NCBI GenBank assembly: GCA_020638975.1
Contig: JACKHN010000027.1
Coordinates: 25,584 to 89,583, forward strand
DNA: 64,000 bases
Direction: 5' to 3'
Origin: Planctomycetaceae bacterium
GTDB lineage: Bacteria > Planctomycetota > Planctomycetia > Pirellulales > Pirellulaceae
Both the position numbers and the translations under genes were made by a program. The notes under the pieces were generated by a model. The model had not been told where the DNA came from. It did no database searches and saw only the letters and a list, made by a program, of their open reading frames with translations. Positions 43,836-52,045 of the stretch are shown here, piece after piece; within the stretch, counting starts at the first letter, position 1, and each line of letters begins with the position of its first letter.

Positions 43836-44651
43836 TTAATAAACGGAGTAATCCAGCAGCGATTGTAACTCACTCATCGCCGCCAGATCACTGCGACACT
43901 CGTTCGTCGCGAAAATGTGTTGTAAGTTCACGAGCATACGCGACAACCACTGCGAGTGAGTAGCCGGCGCGAGATACTCGGGCGTTCGCGGCACGGGCCG
44001 CCCCGTGACATGTTCCATGCGTTGGAATGCTTCTTCGGCGGTTAACACACCACCGCCGACGTACGGATCGACGATCATCCAACCATCCGCCGTCATCACG
44101 CGACAAACGAAGTGACCGGGCGAATTGACCCCTTCGATCTCAAGCCCCACTCGCTCGCCAATCACCTTGTAGATCAACGACAAACTAATCGGAATGCCGC
44201 GTTTCAGTTCCAGTACGGTCGAAAGATAGCTGTTCAGCGGATTGTAGTAGTCCTCGCTGTTACCTTGAAAGCCTTCTTCATCAAATAGCACGTCGTGGAA
44301 GTGAGCCAACATTGCCTCGCTCGATTGACTCCGCACTCGCGAACTGACGCGATGGACCAGATCCTGCAGCTGTTCGTCGATCGCCCCGGGCTCGACATCG
44401 TCCAGCGCGTGCATCGAGATCGCAATCGCCGCGTTCAGCAGTCCCGCCGTCGTCTCGATGATCGGCAACTGCTCAGCGAACAGTTCGTAGGCCTGCGGAC
44501 GACAGGCATCGGGCAGCTTGGACATAGGCATATCATTCAGAAACGAGCCGTGAACTAGAAGCCGCTCGATCGGTTCGGCTAGACCGTCGATTTCGCTAAG
44601 GCTAGAATAACCGCCAGTGGAATAGATTTCCATTCTTCTGCTGCCCAACAT
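43836..44651 (-). CDS. SirB1 family (transglutaminase-like) protein
   Basis: A 271-residue protein of the SirB1/UPF0162 family: YYNPLNSYLSTVLELKRGIP, then ISLSLIYKVIGERVGLEIEG and GHFVCRVMTADGWMIVDPYV, the conserved core, with His and Asp in positions of a transglutaminase-like triad; the catalytic Cys usually expected is replaced by the ISLS segment, as in most of the family. Function unknown; often found with prfA/hemK elsewhere, not here. Divergent from the DUF1326 gene (15 bases between starts). Confidence 0.85.
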   Translation of the reverse strand: MLGSRRMEIYSTGGYSSLSEIDGLAEPIERLLVHGSFLNDMPMSKLPDACRPQAYELFAEQLPIIETTAGLLNAAIAISMHALDDVEPGAIDEQLQDLVHRVSSRVRSQSSEAMLAHFHDVLFDEEGFQGNSEDYYNPLNSYLSTVLELKRGIPISLSLIYKVIGERVGLEIEGVNSPGHFVCRVMTADGWMIVDPYVGGGVLTAEEAFQRMEHVTGRPVPRTPEYLAPATHSQWLSRMLVNLQHIFATNECRSDLAAMSELQSLLDYSVY

Positions 44652-44666
44652 TGTGAGGACTGGATC

Positions 44667-45335
44667 ATGGCTCGGATTCGATCAATCGCGACCCTGACGG
44701 TTGCTGTATTCGTCTTATCAACCAGCGTGGCGCGTTCCGAGATCTCGGGACACTACATGGAAAGCCGAACGTGTCAGGTCTATACGGGCCCCTGTTTTGC
44801 AAACGCCGAGGTCGGGCTGGCCGGTAAAGAAGCCGTCATGGCCTGGACGATCCTGGACGGCACTCACAACGGGATTGACCTTTCGGGCTTAAGTGTCGTG
44901 ATGGCGCTGCAAACCTCCAAGACGCTGGGCTTTCAGGGCATCGAAGGTGCCGGCGAGGTGAAATCCGTCATCCTCGTTGACAATACCGCCAAAGGGCCCC
45001 GTCGGGACGCTTTGATCGATTTCGCGAAGACACACTCGGGCAAAGCCGGCAGCGCCGTGGTGCGCATAGACGATGCTCCGATCGCAATGTCGCTGGACGA
45101 ATTCGAGTTGAAGGGCAAACTCTCGGTCGGCAAATCCGTTCAACTAGAAACTCGCCGCGCCCGACCTGATGACTGTATTTGCTCCAATGAGTCCGCCTAC
45201 TACCCACCACTCGCCGAGTTGGTGAATTTCGCTCCCGGCGTCACCGAGGTCGGCGAATTTCACGGTCGTGGTCTCGGAACGAATTGGTCGACTCCCGGCG
45301 CAAGAAGTGCTTACGTCGCGAAATTTGCGTACTAA
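44667..45335 (+). CDS. Secreted DUF1326 protein
   Basis: A 222-residue exported protein (signal SIATLTVAVFVLSTSVARS) of the DUF1326 family: EISGHYMESRTCQVYTGPCF at the mature start, KSVILVDNTAKGPRRDALID in the middle and a CICSN motif late (residues 171-173). The cysteines suggest a disulfide or metal site. Roles are unknown. The following two secreted/Cys-containing genes on the same strand may form a group with it. Its stop codon lies inside a perfect hairpin. Confidence 0.82.
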   Translation: MARIRSIATLTVAVFVLSTSVARSEISGHYMESRTCQVYTGPCFANAEVGLAGKEAVMAWTILDGTHNGIDLSGLSVVMALQTSKTLGFQGIEGAGEVKSVILVDNTAKGPRRDALIDFAKTHSGKAGSAVVRIDDAPIAMSLDEFELKGKLSVGKSVQLETRRARPDDCICSNESAYYPPLAELVNFAPGVTEVGEFHGRGLGTNWSTPGARSAYVAKFAY

Positions 45336-45343
45336 ATTTCGCG
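45317..45343 (+). repeat. Perfect hairpin spanning the DUF1326 stop codon
   Basis: CGCGAAATTT and AAATTTCGCG pair perfectly around GCGTACT; the TAA stop is in the structure. It lacks a U-run; it may slow decay or limit read-through into the next gene. Confidence 0.6.
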
Positions 45344-45487
45344 TACGAGCACATCGAGTCGCTATCAATTTGTTCGGCTTCTGGATTCGGACTATACTCG
45401 TCTGACATGGCATTACTGCGCTCGATGTCCTGCCTCGCGCACCCATCCCCAATCATACGCCCCACCTTCCAAAGAAGAGATTTTTCG

Positions 45488-46150
45488 ATGAGACTTCGAC
45501 TTGCTTCTGCTCTCCTTCTCTTATTCGCCACCACGAATCTCTACGCCGCGGACTATCGCGTCGAGCCGCTGGATGAACCAGCTCCCGCCGATGAGATCTC
45601 GGCGGACATCGCCGCGACGCTCGCTACGACCGGTGCACGCGTGATCCGCGGAACGAGTACGACGTTCTGTGACATCTGGCTGTGCAAGCAATGGGAGACG
45701 CAAGACGATTTCAAAGCTACCTCGGCATTGCTGTATCCCTTCACCCCGGGCCAGCTAATGGGAGTGGTACGATACTCTCGAAAGGGATCGGATTATCGTG
45801 ACCAAGACATCGAAACCGGTGTCTATACACTTCGTTACGCACAGCAGCCGGTCGACGGCTCGCATGTAGGTACTTCGCTGACACGAGACTTCTTGCTCTT
45901 GTTGCAGGCAGCCGCTGACGAGTCGCCCGACGTGTTGGATTACAGTTCGCTCGCTGAGCGCAGTGCCGAAGCCGCAGGCTCCAGCCACCCAGCACTCCTG
46001 TCGATGCAGCGAGTCGAAGAAGACGCCAAGCCGCTCTCGATGCGTCACAACGAAGACCACGACTGGTGGATCGTCGGACTCGAAGGCAAAACGAAAGCGG
46101 ACAAAGCTCTCTTGGTTGAGTTCGTGGTATACGGAGTCGCGGCTGAGTAA
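45488..46150 (+). CDS. Secreted hypothetical protein
   Basis: A 220-residue exported protein with a signal peptide (LASALLLLFATTNLYA). The mature part contains TSTTFCDIWLCKQWETQDDF with two cysteines seven residues apart, and SALLYPFTPGQLMGVVRYSR, then DQDIETGVYTLRYAQQPVDG; I recognise the pattern as a planctomycete-type family but not a function. The open frame extends to 45284 through the preceding gene's end; ATG 45488 is placed right before the signal. Confidence 0.7.
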   Translation: MRLRLASALLLLFATTNLYAADYRVEPLDEPAPADEISADIAATLATTGARVIRGTSTTFCDIWLCKQWETQDDFKATSALLYPFTPGQLMGVVRYSRKGSDYRDQDIETGVYTLRYAQQPVDGSHVGTSLTRDFLLLLQAAADESPDVLDYSSLAERSAEAAGSSHPALLSMQRVEEDAKPLSMRHNEDHDWWIVGLEGKTKADKALLVEFVVYGVAAE

Positions 46151-46270
46151 CGAACGAAGTAAGGAAAGCGTCGGCATTCAAGGAAGGCGTGTTGGCATAT
46201 TCGTTTAACCGGTAGCCGAAGGCATCGCTCGCCCGCGACTACGCACGACAAGACTCGGAGCCAGTCAATC

Positions 46271-46774
46271 GTGAATCGATGGCACCTGCAGACGCTTGTG
46301 TTGTTCTTGGTGACTTCGCTGATGTTCCCAGCGAGCGACATATTCGCAGAGCCTGTGCCGCAAGAGTCCCCACCGTATGCAACGAAGTCGATTCGCGGTC
46401 GAGTCGTCTGGCTCGCCGAAGCCATGACACGGCTGCATGGCATCAAGTCCGTGCCCGAAGCTGGCGAACGCGTTCTGGCTTTAGAGTCCGACGATGGAAA
46501 GCTCTATCCGATCGTCGAAGACATTCGTGGTCGAGCGTTTCGTCGCGACGAGCGTCTTCGCAAGATGAAGGTGGAGTTACTCGTACGGCAATATCCAGGT
46601 TTGCCACCGGTTCAGATCTTGCGAGTTTTTGAGCTGGCTGAGGATGGCAAATATGACGTCGACTATTGGTGCGAAATCTGTTCGATCGCCATGTTCGAAC
46701 TAAAAGAGTGCGAATGCTGCCAGGGACCAATCGAATTTCGGCGGCAGAAGGTCGCGGAACCTGCCACCGAATGA
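46271..46774 (+). CDS. Secreted Cys-rich hypothetical protein
   Basis: A 167-residue protein starting at GTG 46271 with a signal peptide (LQTLVLFLVTSLMFPASDIF). The mature protein has SIRGRVVWLAEAMTRLHGIK, a beta-rich middle (VLALESDDGKLYPIVEDIRG) and a Cys cluster WCEICSIAMFELKECECC near the C-terminus, likely a metal or redox site. It is the last of three exported genes in a row (DUF1326, 45488, this). Function unknown. Confidence 0.7.
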   Translation: MNRWHLQTLVLFLVTSLMFPASDIFAEPVPQESPPYATKSIRGRVVWLAEAMTRLHGIKSVPEAGERVLALESDDGKLYPIVEDIRGRAFRRDERLRKMKVELLVRQYPGLPPVQILRVFELAEDGKYDVDYWCEICSIAMFELKECECCQGPIEFRRQKVAEPATE

Positions 46775-46955
46775 TTTCTCGGGCTTTTAGGCGGGAGCCT
46801 GGGTACGACTTTTCTCCCGATCCGTAATTCGCCGTTGCTTAGTTGTATCGCGCCTCGCAACTCGTATAATCGGCGGTGCTTCAAAGGACGGAACTTCGAT
46901 TTGACGTCGTCTTGTCCGTCCGCCGTTTCGCCACACAACCATGTAGGGTGCATTC

Positions 46956-47558
46956 ATGACGGATCTGAAAAACAAAGCTGCTAAGAAATCGGGCTTCAAT
47001 CGCCGCGATTTCTTTCGCGGGTCGGGCGCCATCGCCGCCGCGACTGCGTTGCAGACGCAAACCGCCGATGCCTTCCAAGATCAATCACCTCAAATTATCA
47101 GCGGCGAGACGACCATCACGCTGAACGTGAACGGCAAAGACCATCAGGTCAAAGCCGAACCCCGTACGACGTTGCTCGAAGTGCTGCGTTACCAACTCGA
47201 CCTAACCGGCGCCAAGCCCGTCAGTTCCGACGGCAGCAGTGGTGCCAGCACGATCTTCGTCGATGGCAAACCAATGACCGCCTCGACGATCCTGGCTCTG
47301 CAAGCAGCTGGCAAGAAGATCGAGACCGTTGAAAGTCTCGGAGGCGACGCAGTGCAACAAGCGTTCGTCAAATACGACGCCGAGCAGTGCGGCTTCTGCA
47401 CGCCAGGCTTTGTGATGGCGGTACGGTCGTTCTTAAACAAGAAGCCCAACGCCAGCGAAGCCGAAATCCGAAGTGGCTTGAACGGCAACATCTGTCGTTG
47501 CGGCACGTATGCGAACATCGTTGAAGCCGCGATCTCTGTGGCGAAAGGAGGCAACTGA
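46956..47558 (+). CDS. Molybdenum hydroxylase [2Fe-2S] subunit with one cluster's cysteines replaced by serine
   Basis: A 200-residue small subunit of the xanthine dehydrogenase/PaoA-YagT family, with a Tat signal (FNRRDFFRGSGAIAAATAL). The ferredoxin-like domain is easily aligned (LTGAKPVSSDGSSGASTIF...), but all four ligand positions are serine (residues 90, 95, 98, 110) in place of the family pattern CxxxxCxxC...C. The C-terminal helical domain keeps its four cysteines: QCGFCTPG (145, 148) and NICRCGTY (180, 182). Inference: only the proximal cluster is built, so electron transfer to FAD by the usual route would be broken. It overlaps the next start by one base. Confidence 0.85.
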   Translation: MTDLKNKAAKKSGFNRRDFFRGSGAIAAATALQTQTADAFQDQSPQIISGETTITLNVNGKDHQVKAEPRTTLLEVLRYQLDLTGAKPVSSDGSSGASTIFVDGKPMTASTILALQAAGKKIETVESLGGDAVQQAFVKYDAEQCGFCTPGFVMAVRSFLNKKPNASEAEIRSGLNGNICRCGTYANIVEAAISVAKGGN

Positions 47559-49768
47559 TGGCCGAATATACTTGGCCGAGTCGCGAAGCAACCGCAGTCA
47601 TCGGCAAAGAAGTCGATCGACTTGACGGCATGGCAAAGGCGACGGGTGCGGCGAAATACACCTACGATGTCAATCTGAAGAACCAGTTGATCGCCGTGGC
47701 GCTCGGGTGCCCACATGCGCATTGCAAGATCACCAAGCTAGATGTGAGTGCCGCCGAAAAGACGCCAGGCGTGGTGGCGGTTCATATCTTCGAGCACGCC
47801 GCTGTTGGCCGCGAAGTCGAATGGGAAGGCGAGTTGCTCGCCGTGGTTGCTGCCGAAAGCGAAGCCGCAGCGAAAGCCGGAGTCGCCGCGATCAAGCTTG
47901 AATACGACGAGCTTCCCGTGTTTGTTGATGATGAAGATCTGGCAGCCGCCGAGAAAGCTGGCCGCACAGGCAAAGGTGGCGGCAAAACGGAACTCGAACG
48001 CGAACCGGGTGACGACGACGATGAAGACGAATTCGTCGAGAAGGAAATCGCCCGGTTGCTGAAAGAGTCGAAGTATGTCGTCGAAGGCTACTATGGCATC
48101 GATGCGATCACGCACTGTTGCTTGGAGCCGCATGGATCGACGGTCGAATGGAAAGACGGCAAGCTTCTGGCTTACCTCTCGACACAGAACGTCTCGGGCA
48201 CCGATGAAGGCTTTGCCAATGACCTCGGCATCACGTCGAGCGATGTCGAAGTGAAGTGCGATTACATCGGCGGTGGTTTTGGCAGCAAGTTTGCGCCCGA
48301 TTACTGGGGGGTCGCAGCGGCCAAGATCTCGAAGGAGACGGGTCGCCCGATCAAGTTTCTCTTGTCACGAGACCAAGAGCTAAAGATCGCGGGCAATCGA
48401 CCTTCGGGTTACATCAACGTCAAGATCGGTGCGGATGAAAACGGTGTCCTCACCGTGTGGGATTCTGTGCACTGGGGAACCGCTGGTTACAAAGGTGGTG
48501 GCGTCAGCCAGACGGTGATGCCCTATGTAATTCGGCCGAAGAACTATCGCCGCATCGCTACGACGGTGGCGACGAATACGGCCCAGTCGCGTGCTTGGCG
48601 TGCTCCAAACCATCCGCAAGCCTGTGCGATGTCGCAAACGGCGATCGATGATATGGCAGCCAAGATGGGAGCGAACAGCTATGACGTGTTCGCGGCGAAC
48701 CTGCGTGCCGGTAACGTCGATTCGCAACATCCAGACGCGGCCAATGTCTATCTCGCCGAGATGGAACGCTGTGCCGAATTGATCGACTGGAAGGCCAATT
48801 GGCACCCACACGGCAAAGGCAAAGCGAAAGGCTCAATCGTTGACGGCCTTGGGATGGCTTTGCACACGTGGGGAGGGACGGCAAACAACTCGGATTGCCG
48901 TTTGAAAGTTTCGCCCGATGGCAGCGTCGAAGCGTTCTGCGGATCGCAAGATCTAGGAACGGGTACGCGGACGGTGATCGCCCAAGTCCTGGCCGAAACG
49001 TTCGGACTGGGCATCGATCAAGTCCGCGTAAACATCGGTAGCTCGAAGTACCCGGCCAGCGGTGCCTCCGGCGGAAGTACCACCGTGGGCGGTGTGTGTG
49101 AATCACATCGCCGCGCGGGTCTGGATGCGCTGGACAAACTCTTCGAGTTGGCTGCCAAGGAACTCGGTGTCGATGCCGCTTCCTTGGAAGCAGTTGGCGG
49201 TAAGATCCGCGTCAAAGGTTCCGACAAGTCCATCGCGTGGAAGAAGGCTTGCACGCTGTTGGGCATGAAGCCGCTGGAGATCAACGCGAGCTACAAGCGT
49301 GGCGACGTGAGCACGCTGTCCAGCAGTGGCGTCTGCGGTGTGCAGATGGCGCACGTCGAAGTCGACAAGGAGACTGGCGTGATCAAGGTGAAGAAGTTCG
49401 TGGCCGTACAGGATCAAGGATTGGTCATCAATCCAAAGACCTGCAAGAGCCAGATCTATGGCGCCATGATCATGGGAATCGCGGCCGCACTGTACGAGCG
49501 ACGGATTACCGATCCCAAGTCTGGTGCGTTCGTCAACGCCGAGTTAGCGGATTACAAGCTGGCTCGCTTGGGCGATATCGGTGAACTGGTGGTGGACTTG
49601 TATGAACCCGAAAGCGAGCGACAACGCGGCGTGATCGGCAACGGCGAGCCGCCAGCGATCAGCCCCAAAGCCGCGATTGCGAACGCCGTCGCGAATGCTC
49701 TGGGTGTTCGTGTGCCCGTCGTTCCACTAACTCCGAAACGCGTTCTCGACGCCCTGGCCAAAGCATAA
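47558..49768 (+). CDS. Molybdenum hydroxylase large (molybdopterin) subunit
   Basis: A 736-residue subunit of the xanthine dehydrogenase/aldehyde oxidase superfamily. Motifs: IGKEVDRLDGMAKATGAAKY at the start, IGGGFGSKFAPDY (molybdopterin/oxo loop), RAWRAPNHPQACAMSQTAID, QDLGTGTRTVIAQVLAET, and GVIGNGEPPAISPKAAIANA, which has the catalytic Glu of the GxGExP motif. An acidic insert (EREPGDDDDEDEFVEKEIA) interrupts the first domain. It has no signal peptide; it probably rides on the Tat-exported small subunit. The substrate, an aromatic aldehyde or N-heterocycle, cannot be predicted. No XdhC/MobA maturation gene is in the window. Confidence 0.92.
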   Translation: MAEYTWPSREATAVIGKEVDRLDGMAKATGAAKYTYDVNLKNQLIAVALGCPHAHCKITKLDVSAAEKTPGVVAVHIFEHAAVGREVEWEGELLAVVAAESEAAAKAGVAAIKLEYDELPVFVDDEDLAAAEKAGRTGKGGGKTELEREPGDDDDEDEFVEKEIARLLKESKYVVEGYYGIDAITHCCLEPHGSTVEWKDGKLLAYLSTQNVSGTDEGFANDLGITSSDVEVKCDYIGGGFGSKFAPDYWGVAAAKISKETGRPIKFLLSRDQELKIAGNRPSGYINVKIGADENGVLTVWDSVHWGTAGYKGGGVSQTVMPYVIRPKNYRRIATTVATNTAQSRAWRAPNHPQACAMSQTAIDDMAAKMGANSYDVFAANLRAGNVDSQHPDAANVYLAEMERCAELIDWKANWHPHGKGKAKGSIVDGLGMALHTWGGTANNSDCRLKVSPDGSVEAFCGSQDLGTGTRTVIAQVLAETFGLGIDQVRVNIGSSKYPASGASGGSTTVGGVCESHRRAGLDALDKLFELAAKELGVDAASLEAVGGKIRVKGSDKSIAWKKACTLLGMKPLEINASYKRGDVSTLSSSGVCGVQMAHVEVDKETGVIKVKKFVAVQDQGLVINPKTCKSQIYGAMIMGIAAALYERRITDPKSGAFVNAELADYKLARLGDIGELVVDLYEPESERQRGVIGNGEPPAISPKAAIANAVANALGVRVPVVPLTPKRVLDALAKA

Positions 49769-49810
49769 CCGTGCCGTCGCGCCACGCGACGGTGCTCTGG
49801 GAGATAAATC

Positions 49811-50794
49811 ATGAAAGCATTTGAATACGCATCGCCTCGCACCGAGGCGGAAGTCGTCCAGCTCCTGTCGGCCGAGCCCGGCAAGACGGAGATTCTGGCC
49901 GGCGGTACCGACTTGGTCGGACTGATGAAGAAGATGATCGTCACGCCGGATCGAGTCGTGAATATCATGGACGTGCCGACACTGAAGTCGATCGACGAGT
50001 TGCCGGACGGTAGTGTCTCGATTGGCGCGACCGTAACGCTGGATGACATTCTGGCTCATCCGTATTTGGACGTGTACCCCGCCATCAAACAAGCGATCCG
50101 AGGCATTAGCAGTATGCAGCTGCAAGCCCAAGGAACGCTCGGCGGCGAAGTTTGCCAACGTCCTCGTTGCTGGTTCTATCGAAATGGTGATGGACTGCTA
50201 AGCCAAGGCGTTGCGGAAGGAGCCAACGAGTTTCATGCCATCCTCGGCAACAGCGGCCCGGCGAAGTTCGTGAACAGTTCGCGAATTGCACCGGCACTGA
50301 TCGCACTCGATGCTCAACTACGAGTACTTGGGCCGGATGATGCCGAACAATTCGTGCCTCTGGCCGAGTTCTTCCGCTCGCCGCAACGTGAAGGCCAGCG
50401 GGAGCACGTCCTCGCGCCGAACCAGTTCGTTTCGCACATCGTTTTGCCGCCGATCGAAGGTCGCACTTGTGCCACGTACGAAGTGCGGCATGGCGAAGGG
50501 CCGGACTATCCGCTTGCTGCGGCTGCAGCTGCGTTGCGGCTCAACGGCTTTGGAATCGTCCAAGATGCGAATGTTGTGCTCGGGCAAGTCGCTCCGATGC
50601 CTTGGATTTCACAAGAGGCGATCGCTGTCTTGCGGGGTCGCAAGGTGGACGTAGCATTGGCCGAGGCAGCTGGCGAGGCCGCCGTATCGCGTGCGACGCC
50701 GTTATCCCAAAACGAGTACAAGGTGCAACTGGCGAAGGTAGCCGTCAAACGAGCTATCTTGCTGGCCGCTGGCTACGAAACAGGAGGGTTTTAA
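49811..50794 (+). CDS. Molybdenum hydroxylase FAD-binding medium subunit
   Basis: A 327-residue FAD-binding subunit (CoxM/PaoB type): ILAGGTDLVGLMKKMIV (pyrophosphate loop), GTLGGEVCQRPRCWFYR (FAD loop with two Cys that ligate a [4Fe-4S] cluster in PaoB), FHAILGNSGPAKFVNSSRIA. In PaoB-like proteins this last segment carries additional cysteines (e.g. G.SxxCxAxxPSD); here they are absent. Residues 200-327 form the C-terminal CO_deh_flav_C domain. It should bind FAD, but a cubane cluster with two of four ligands is doubtful. Confidence 0.88.
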   Translation: MKAFEYASPRTEAEVVQLLSAEPGKTEILAGGTDLVGLMKKMIVTPDRVVNIMDVPTLKSIDELPDGSVSIGATVTLDDILAHPYLDVYPAIKQAIRGISSMQLQAQGTLGGEVCQRPRCWFYRNGDGLLSQGVAEGANEFHAILGNSGPAKFVNSSRIAPALIALDAQLRVLGPDDAEQFVPLAEFFRSPQREGQREHVLAPNQFVSHIVLPPIEGRTCATYEVRHGEGPDYPLAAAAAALRLNGFGIVQDANVVLGQVAPMPWISQEAIAVLRGRKVDVALAEAAGEAAVSRATPLSQNEYKVQLAKVAVKRAILLAAGYETGGF

Positions 50795-50796
50795 CC

Positions 50797-51039
50797 ATGG
50801 CTTTCAAGAAGTACTACGACGAGCAGCGTCCGGTGAGTGAACCCGCCTGCATTCATCTCCGCAGCAAAGCAATCTACGTCACCGGCGAAATCCGCACGCC
50901 GGAACATCCCGACGAAGAAGGCAGCCAGTACTGCTGGTGCAACAAGACTCAGCATATCCTCGGCCCTGACCACAAGGATGTCGAACGTGGCTGTTGCGTG
51001 CCGGGGCGTGGGTGTTTTTGCGAGTCATATGACGTTTGA
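50797..51039 (+). CDS. Small seven-cysteine protein ending the molybdenum hydroxylase operon
   Basis: An 80-residue protein starting two bases after the FAD subunit stop (ATG 50797, AGGAGGG nine bases upstream). Cys at 18, 46, 48, 66, 67, 73 and 75, in segments SQYCWCNKTQHI and ERGCCVPGRGCFCESYD. No signal or helix. The CxC/CC/CxxxxxCxC pattern would suit a metal or Fe-S site, but matches no family I know. Operon position and a following terminator tie it to the hydroxylase; it may be an electron-transfer partner or assembly factor (inference). Confidence 0.75.
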   Translation: MAFKKYYDEQRPVSEPACIHLRSKAIYVTGEIRTPEHPDEEGSQYCWCNKTQHILGPDHKDVERGCCVPGRGCFCESYDV

Positions 51040-51081
51040 ACGCGTTAGTCTGTAGTTTGCTCGACGGACATTGAAATGGCG

Positions 51082-51113
51082 ACCGCTCAGTTCTCACTGA
51101 GCGGTCGTTTTGT
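51082..51113 (+). terminator. Rho-independent terminator of the hydroxylase operon
   Basis: GACCGCTCAGT and ACTGAGCGGTC pair perfectly (11 bp) with a TCTC loop, followed by GTTTTG. It lies 43 bases after the stop of the small Cys-rich gene. Confidence 0.9.
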
Positions 51114-51139
51114 GTCTGCCAGGCATGTTTCTCAACCTG

Positions 51140-51465
51140 AGGATACTAGTCCCTTGTCCAACTTGATAGCGGTGCAGGAGTATCGCAACGTTAGAGCGTC
51201 GTCGCGAGGTGGGGGCTGTAGGAAGCGTCGAGCAAAGTCGCGGTCCGACGCACAGGAATCGGATAGTAGGCAGTGCCGGTGGGACGAGTTGCCATGAAAC
51301 AACGAAGTCGCCCATCCATCAAAGGCCAGTGCTGTAAATCCGGCGGGCCCGTGACGAAGGGACGGTGTTGTCAGCGACGGACTTGTTCACCGAAAGCACG
51401 ACAAGTAGTGACTGGTTAATGGAGTCCATCTGCGACCCCGCAAACGTCGATCTCGCAATGGCGGG
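51140..51465 (+). other. Probable 5' part of a decayed group II intron
   Basis: This stretch has no gene. A block including AAATCCGGCGGGCCCGTGAC and nearby purine-rich segments is of a kind I associate with the domain I-IV RNA of bacterial group II introns, and a clear maturase remnant follows. The exon-intron border (GUGYG) is not identified, so this is inference from context. Confidence 0.35.
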
Positions 51466-51561
51466 TAGTGGTACAGTTTGAAATTCCGGAAAGTAGGACG
51501 GCCACTCTTGGCCGTCGTTTGTCGGGCAGGAGTGCCCGACTTACGGCAAAGTGTACCACTA
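51466..51561. repeat. Family-B palindromic repeat, copy 2, inserted in the intron remnant
   Basis: Terminal inverted repeats TAGTGGTACAGTTTG and CAAAGTGTACCACTA (one mismatch) enclose the same hairpins as the copy at 40375: GGACGGCCACTCTTGGCCG and GTCGGGCAGGAGTGCCCGAC. TA dinucleotides are at both ends. Confidence 0.8.
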
Positions 51562-51672
51562 ACCAATGGCGGAACTCATTGCCAACGGCGGCGGGCACTT
51601 GGCTGCCGGGTCGCTGGTATGGATGGAATGCTTGTGACACAACTCGAAAATTATGTCGAGTGTCATCGCGAC

Positions 51673-52045
51673 CGAATCATCGGGGCGTTTCTCTCACAAA
51701 TCCTTCAACAGACTAAGCGTAATCGAGGCTTGCCCCTGCTGAGCGTCGTCAGCGAACTTCGCAGTTACCTGCTGGGCTGGCGAGGCTACTTTGGCTTCTG
51801 CCAAACCCCGTCGGTACTGTGGGACTTCGACAGTTGGATTCACCGTCGGTTGAGGTGATACGCTGGAAGTAGTGGAAGACTGGCACCCGCCGGTTCGCAG
51901 AATTGCAGCGACGTGGGATCGGCAATGGCCTTGCCGCCCCGAACCGCCGGTAGCAGTAAACGCGACTGGCACGTCAGCCGCAGCCCAGCTTTAAACATGT
52001 CGTTCTCACGCGCGTGCTTGACCGAGATGGGATCACCTCGGCTTC
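51673..52045 (+). pseudogene. Group II intron reverse transcriptase/maturase, C-terminal remnant
   Basis: The translation SELRSYLLGWRGYFGFCQ, TPSVLWDFDSWIHRRLR is the maturase (domain X) core of group II intron proteins. After a stop at 51856-51858 the homologous text continues in another frame (WKTGTRRFAELQRRGIGNGL, interrupted by a stop) and then back in the first frame (RTAGSSKRDWHVSRSPALNM, LTEMGSPRL), the typical end of these proteins. So the gene has two compensating shifts and stop codons, and the reverse transcriptase domain is missing. Clearly inactive. Confidence 0.8.

Noticed and set aside
51295..51420. Short frame beginning MKQRSRPSIKG
   Set aside because: Cys/Arg-rich and inside the decayed group II intron RNA region; more likely intron sequence than a gene.
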